Shown here piece after piece: positions 12,473 through 16,344 of a stretch of DNA of 16,344 nucleotides. Below the pieces are notes generated by a model. It worked only from the letters and a program-made list of their open reading frames with translations, was not told the DNA's origin and did not search any database. How positions within the stretch are numbered: position 1 is the first letter of the stretch; each line of letters opens with the position of its first letter. Location of the stretch: contig CAAFEX010000018.1 of the NCBI GenBank assembly GCA_900762015.1, positions 1 through 16,344 of the forward strand, written 5' to 3'. A program made the translations under genes and the position numbers. This DNA is from an uncultured Collinsella sp. GTDB taxonomy: Bacteria; Actinomycetota; Coriobacteriia; Coriobacteriales; Coriobacteriaceae.

Positions 12473-14785
12473 CTACGCCGACGCGCTCTCGCGAGCCGCC
12501 TGGCATGTAGGAGTCTGACGCAGCGTAAGCGGCTTGTCCCCCGCCTCGGCCGACGTGGTCAGCGTATACGTGATCGTCGTCGTCTCGCCAGCATGCAGGT
12601 CAACGGTGCCCGAATAGAAGGGGATTCCATGCCACGTAGCGGCACCAAGACCAAACTGGGTGCCCTCAACCGTAAGGTCACTGATGTTGCCGCCCGTCGG
12701 GGCAAACAACGAGACATTCAGACGCTCGTCGTCACGCGCGGCATCGGGTGCGCTCGCCGCAACGTAGTCGGGCAGCTTGCCAGCCTCCTCCTGCGTCATG
12801 ATGTTCGTCAGGGTAACGGTGATGCGATAGGAACACGTGCCGTCGCCATTCTTCACGCCCTGACCAATCTGAGTGTCGGCGTTCAGATACCAGTCGAGCT
12901 TGGAGAAGCTCAGGTTGTTAAAGTAAACGCCGGCAACGGGATCGGCACTCGGATCATCCGGATCGGGCAGCGAAGCGTCAATGCCCGTCTCTTTGATGGC
13001 ATTCTGCTCATCATCGTTTCTCATCCAAGCGATCAGGCGGCCCTCTTCGGCACCGCGCTCAACGGCGCTGACAAGCTTCGTAACATCGACATCGCCGATA
13101 CCGCCAAGGACCTTGTTGAAGGCAGCGCTGGCGACGGATGCAAAGATGCCGTCCGACTCCTCGACCGGATAGTTCCAGTACACATCGTGCATGAGGACCT
13201 TTGCGGCGTTGGTGCCGTCGACAACCGTTCCGTCGGGCAGTGACACGTTACCGACCAGGCCCAGCAGATACTGCAGGAACACCGGGTCGATACCGATGAC
13301 GCCATCAACGTCCTGTCCATACTGGGACTTCCACAACGCGGCGACACGCTGCGAGTTGCGAGGCCAATCAGGCGAATAGGTATTGCCCGAGTTGTACAGG
13401 TTACTGTGGTTGCCGAACAGCGCCTCATCCTCTTCGTCGACGCTCTCGACTGCCTCATCCTCACTGAGTCCAATGCGGGGAACAAACTCGCCAATCGACA
13501 TCTGGCCGTCAGTGACCGAAATCAGGCCCTGCGAACCGCCAAAGCCGCCGCAAGCACGAATCTCGACGTTGTTCATGGCGTACATAAGGTAGTTGCGCGT
13601 CAGGCCGTTGGCGCCGAGCATCTGGGGAAGGACGGGGGCGACCTTCTCCGCCGCGTCAACCGCACCGTTGAGAGTGGCAAAGCCGTCCTTGGCCTTATCG
13701 ACCAGCTCGGTCACCTGGGAAATATGAGTATCGCCAATGCCCTGGACCTTCTCGTTGGCGCTCTTGAACACCTTCGAGCTGCTGGAAAGCGAATCGGCGA
13801 CCGCCTGCAGCGCGGACACGTTAATCATGCCGTCCTGGAACAGCTTGCCGGGCGTAGCCTGCGAGAGGTTATCGGCCATGGGAACCAGCGCATTGCTCGA
13901 GACATCGGACAGGGCGTCAATCATGGTGCGGGCCGCATTGATATCGCTGCCATACACCGGGATAAACGAAGCCGCCGCCCACAGCGGGCTCGAGGTCTCC
14001 GCCTTCATGCTGTTGCAGAGCTCATCGATCTTCTTCGCGTCGTCAGGCAGCGTCGAAAAATCGCCCGACGTGACCTTGTCCTTAAGGCCACCGACGATCT
14101 CGACGGCCTCCTTCGCTTCGCTCTTTACGGTCTTTGCCGAGTTAAGCAGCATAAAGCCGCTTGCGCCAAGCGCAACGAGAAGCACCGCGACTACAGCGGC
14201 AATAATGGCGCCGGTGTGACGCTTTTTGCGCTCGCCCTTGCGATGGCGATGACGGACCAGACCGTCAGAGGTCGAACTCGACGAAGCGTCGCTACCGTAG
14301 TTCAAGCCAAAATCGTAATAATCTTCCTTGGAACCCGAGCCCGCAAACTCGGCACCGCTATCATCCAGGCGGGCGAACGTGCCAGTCTCGGAGGCGCCGG
14401 TGTAAATCGTGCCAAGGTTACCCGTAAGCCCCGCGCCACCGGCAGAGGGAGTATTGTTGTCGGCCTTGCCGGCATTAACGTTGCCGGCAGCATTCGCGGC
14501 GTTGGCAGCACCTGCATTGTTCGCAGGCACCGAAGGAGCCCCGCTCGGCTGCGACGCGGAGGTTGCACCGCCCGCAAAGACATTCCCTTTTGCACGGCCG
14601 GTCTTTTTTGCCTTTTGAGACTGCTCGTACAGAGCGGTAAACATCGCCGTCTCGCCCGGGGACACGCGCTTACCGGAACCGCCCTGTCCAGCGCCGCCCG
14701 GCGTGCCGGCCTTACCAGCCCCGTTCGGACGCGGCGGAACTGCAGGACGGCCGCTATCGCTGCCCTTAAAGTGATTACCAGCCAT
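12473..14785 (-). CDS. DUF4012 membrane protein
   Basis: A 770-residue protein of the DUF4012 family, whose function is not established but whose genes often lie near surface polysaccharide genes. Residues 1-177 are a low-complexity, presumably cytoplasmic tail rich in Gly, Ala, Asn and Ser. A basic stretch (RHRHRKGERKKRH, about 178-190) precedes one membrane helix (about 191-214), giving an inside-to-outside orientation with a large extracellular part. The DUF4012 core is recognised by YLMYAMNNVEIRACGGFGGSQG followed by a V-T-D-G-Q turn. ATG 14785 is chosen because AGGA is 7 nt upstream; the frame opens 9 codons earlier at a TTG with no support. It lies upstream of glmM on the same strand, which fits an envelope role by inference. 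Confidence 0.85.
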   Translation of the reverse strand: MAGNHFKGSDSGRPAVPPRPNGAGKAGTPGGAGQGGSGKRVSPGETAMFTALYEQSQKAKKTGRAKGNVFAGGATSASQPSGAPSVPANNAGAANAANAAGNVNAGKADNNTPSAGGAGLTGNLGTIYTGASETGTFARLDDSGAEFAGSGSKEDYYDFGLNYGSDASSSSTSDGLVRHRHRKGERKKRHTGAIIAAVVAVLLVALGASGFMLLNSAKTVKSEAKEAVEIVGGLKDKVTSGDFSTLPDDAKKIDELCNSMKAETSSPLWAAASFIPVYGSDINAARTMIDALSDVSSNALVPMADNLSQATPGKLFQDGMINVSALQAVADSLSSSSKVFKSANEKVQGIGDTHISQVTELVDKAKDGFATLNGAVDAAEKVAPVLPQMLGANGLTRNYLMYAMNNVEIRACGGFGGSQGLISVTDGQMSIGEFVPRIGLSEDEAVESVDEEDEALFGNHSNLYNSGNTYSPDWPRNSQRVAALWKSQYGQDVDGVIGIDPVFLQYLLGLVGNVSLPDGTVVDGTNAAKVLMHDVYWNYPVEESDGIFASVASAAFNKVLGGIGDVDVTKLVSAVERGAEEGRLIAWMRNDDEQNAIKETGIDASLPDPDDPSADPVAGVYFNNLSFSKLDWYLNADTQIGQGVKNGDGTCSYRITVTLTNIMTQEEAGKLPDYVAASAPDAARDDERLNVSLFAPTGGNISDLTVEGTQFGLGAATWHGIPFYSGTVDLHAGETTTITYTLTTSAEAGDKPLTLRQTPTCQAARESASA

Positions 14786-14934
14786 AAAGAAATCCTCGCA
14801 ATTGAGTCGCAATGAAAAAGTCCATAACGTTACTAGTTTATGGCATTTTGAGCATCGACAGCTAAACTCCAGACACGGACATCAATTGGCGAAAATGCGG
14901 CACAACACCTTTTCTGTCTCGGCGGCGGCGCCAG

Positions 14935-15957
14935 CTACACCGTGAGGAACATCATCACGATGATCATGGCAAAGCCGATAAGGTCGGTCGGCAAAAACAC
15001 CGTGCCCAGCATAACGGCGCTGGTGATGGTCGCCGAAACCGGCTCCACAGTTCCGATGAGGCTCGCACGCACCGAGCCGATGTCCTTAACGCCCTGCATA
15101 TAGAGCATGTAAGCAAAAAACGAGCCGATAACAACGAACACCGCGAGCGCCTCGACGCCGGCGGCATCGAGCGCCGGCATATGCGCCCAAGGCTGCACGA
15201 AGACGCACGAGACCACGCCCGCCGTGAGCATTGCCGAGCCCGTGACGATGGGGCTGCCGTATTCGGGCAGGATCTTGGCGGGAATCACCGCCATACACGC
15301 GGCGCTGACCGCACACATAAGACCTGCTGCCAGGCCAAGCGGTGAGATATTCAGGCTGGTGGGGTCGCCGCCGGTGGCGATTAAAAAGGTTCCACCCAGA
15401 GCCAGGCCAATGCCGATGACTTCGCGAGTACGCGGCATGCGGCGATCGATCGCGCAGGCGTAGCCCATGATGATAACGAGCTGCAGGCACTGGAGCACCG
15501 TCGCGGTTCCGGCATTGGTCAGGCGCACGGCCGAAAGATAGCAAAACTGGTTGAACAGCAGGCCAAAGGCGGTAAAGAGCAGCAGCTGCTTGCGATCGGC
15601 GGGTGTGGTCCAGAGCTTAATCAGGCGCTCGCGGTCGCGCGTAACAACCACGGCCATAAAGAGCAGGCCGGCGAGAATCTGCCGTATGCTCATAAGCCAC
15701 AGCGTATCGACATGGTAGGTATCGAACAAAAAACTCGCGCTGGTGCCCGAGAAGCCCCAAAACGAACCGCCCACCAGCGTAGCCAAGACGCCCGTGATCA
15801 TCTTGCGCGTCGAAGCGCTGTTCAGGCGGTCGCGCCATGCGCGACGGGTGTTGCGGCTGAGCTCGTCGGTGCCCTCGGGCACATCAATGTTCGATATATC
15901 GGTCATCGGCACCGAAGCCCCTGCGCCTTCGACCTGCTCGACACACTCTTTGCTCAT
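14935..15957 (-). CDS. EamA/DMT-superfamily transporter
   Basis: An inner-membrane permease of 340 residues with about ten hydrophobic helices in two EamA repeats (about 56-195 and 206-338). The first repeat begins GVLATLVGGSFWGFSGTSASFLF, and the second contains the typical ASLIGTVEPVSATITSAVMLGT. Family members export amino acids, metabolites or drugs; the substrate cannot be read from sequence. The first ~50 residues are hydrophilic and unusual in length for the family, so Met18 is a conceivable alternative start. However, GGGGGAG directly precedes ATG 15957 and supports the longer form. The protein stops immediately after the last helix. No clear terminator follows, and the 149 nt to the next gene hold nothing I recognise. 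Confidence 0.88.
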   Translation of the reverse strand: MSKECVEQVEGAGASVPMTDISNIDVPEGTDELSRNTRRAWRDRLNSASTRKMITGVLATLVGGSFWGFSGTSASFLFDTYHVDTLWLMSIRQILAGLLFMAVVVTRDRERLIKLWTTPADRKQLLLFTAFGLLFNQFCYLSAVRLTNAGTATVLQCLQLVIIMGYACAIDRRMPRTREVIGIGLALGGTFLIATGGDPTSLNISPLGLAAGLMCAVSAACMAVIPAKILPEYGSPIVTGSAMLTAGVVSCVFVQPWAHMPALDAAGVEALAVFVVIGSFFAYMLYMQGVKDIGSVRASLIGTVEPVSATITSAVMLGTVFLPTDLIGFAMIIVMMFLTV

Positions 15958-16188
15958 TCCACTCCCCCGAAACAGCCTGGAAACAATTCGGCTTACCTTA
16001 CCACGGCGAAGTCACCAGCTGGAGGCTTGTCCGCTTATCGGTAGGACAATTCCGCAGGCGTCTTTCCATAGCTCGATACCGCAATGGCCTTGCATTATGC
16101 GACAGCCAAATCACGGCAGCAGGCTCTTTTGAAATGGATATGACAAAGCCCCCGAATTCCACAATGTAAACGATTTTTAAAAATGTTC
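15958..16188. other. Gene-free region upstream of the EamA gene
   Basis: I find no credible gene here. The one notable feature is a perfect inverted repeat TTGTCC-N11-GGACAA (16027-16049), about 70-90 nt upstream of the EamA start codon, a possible operator. No convincing EamA promoter was found. The right end (16163-16187) is AT-rich and may serve as an UP element for the tRNA promoter. Confidence 0.4.
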
Positions 16189-16217
16189 TTGCCACCGAGT
16201 TCAGGCTCCGTTATATT
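16189..16217 (+). promoter_or_regulatory. Promoter of tRNA-Val
   Basis: TTGCCA (16189-16194; 5 of 6 matches) and TATATT (16212-16217; 5 of 6) are separated by the optimal 17 nt. An AT-rich tract directly upstream, including ATTTTTAAAAAT, resembles an UP element as seen at stable-RNA promoters. Initiation near 16224 leaves a leader of about 23 nt. Confidence 0.75.
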
Positions 16218-16246
16218 ATCCCTTGCGCGCTTGCGCACCCTTGATC

Positions 16247-16321
16247 GGGCGTTTAGCTCAGGGGGAGAGCGCTTCCCTGACACGGAAGAGGTCAGAAGTT
16301 CAAATCTTCTAACGCCCACCA
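16247..16321 (+). tRNA. tRNA-Val (anticodon GAC), CCA encoded
   Basis: All four arms fold. The acceptor is GGGCGTT/AACGCCC (7 perfect pairs). The D-arm pairs GCTC with GAGC. The anticodon stem pairs CTTCC with GGAAG around loop CTGACAC, giving anticodon GAC, which reads GUC and GUU valine codons. The T-arm pairs AGAAG with CTTCT around TTCAAAT. A discriminator A and genomic CCA end the gene at 16321. It is probably the only or first gene of its transcript; the window ends 23 nt later. Confidence 0.97.
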
Positions 16322-16344
16322 AATGTTCGCAGCTCAGAGGCTAT

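Noticed and set aside
11406..12518. Plus-strand reading frame of 370 codons
   Set aside because: Antisense to glmM, which carries all its catalytic motifs.
13406..14815. Plus-strand reading frame of 469 codons
   Set aside because: Antisense to the DUF4012 gene; Arg/Ala-rich shadow without domain resemblance.
16095..16322. Minus-strand reading frame of 75 codons across the tRNA
   Set aside because: It overlaps the tRNA and its promoter and shows no ribosome-binding site or family resemblance.

Overview
This is a gene-dense stretch of high-GC bacterial chromosome. Protein style, gene content and codon use suggest a gut actinobacterium of the class Coriobacteriia, most likely Collinsella or a close relative. 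That assignment is inferred from protein resemblance; there is no rRNA in the window. No phage, insertion sequence or CRISPR array is visible.

Layout, left to right. (1) Positions 16-143 hold a short element bounded by 25-nt near-perfect inverted repeats. It directly abuts a weak promoter for a plus-strand gene (197-1270) of unknown function whose C-terminal third looks like a Vsr/DUF559-type nuclease fold. (2) Convergent with it is a minus-strand gene for a zinc-dependent phospholipase C-like protein (1267-2115). (3) The minus-strand operon 4912 to 2196 encodes an energy-coupling-factor metal transporter: a fused substrate-binding membrane protein (CbiM/NikM plus NikN-like tail), the EcfT/CbiQ subunit and the CbiO ATPase. 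Upstream is a perfect GTGTTAC-N14-GTAACAC palindrome matching a NikR-type operator, just downstream of a good promoter, which points to nickel rather than cobalt uptake. (4) pheS and pheT (minus strand) encode phenylalanyl-tRNA synthetase. A T-box riboswitch with a strong intrinsic terminator and a likely UUC specifier precedes them. The two genes are separated by an unusual 184-nt spacer packed with hairpins. (5) Divergent from pheS is a plus-strand M32 metallocarboxypeptidase, closed by a strong bidirectional terminator. (6) On the minus strand follow a DUF4012 membrane protein and glmM (phosphoglucosamine mutase), both plausibly serving the cell envelope, then an EamA/DMT-family transporter. 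(7) A plus-strand tRNA-Val(GAC) with encoded CCA and a good promoter ends the window.

Most of the window is housekeeping: aminoacyl-tRNA synthesis with tRNA-sensing control, amino-sugar precursor supply, metal uptake and peptide degradation. The least explained parts are the left-end inverted-repeat element with its nuclease-like neighbour, and the palindromic element between pheS and pheT. All calls come from reading motifs by eye; no database search was possible.
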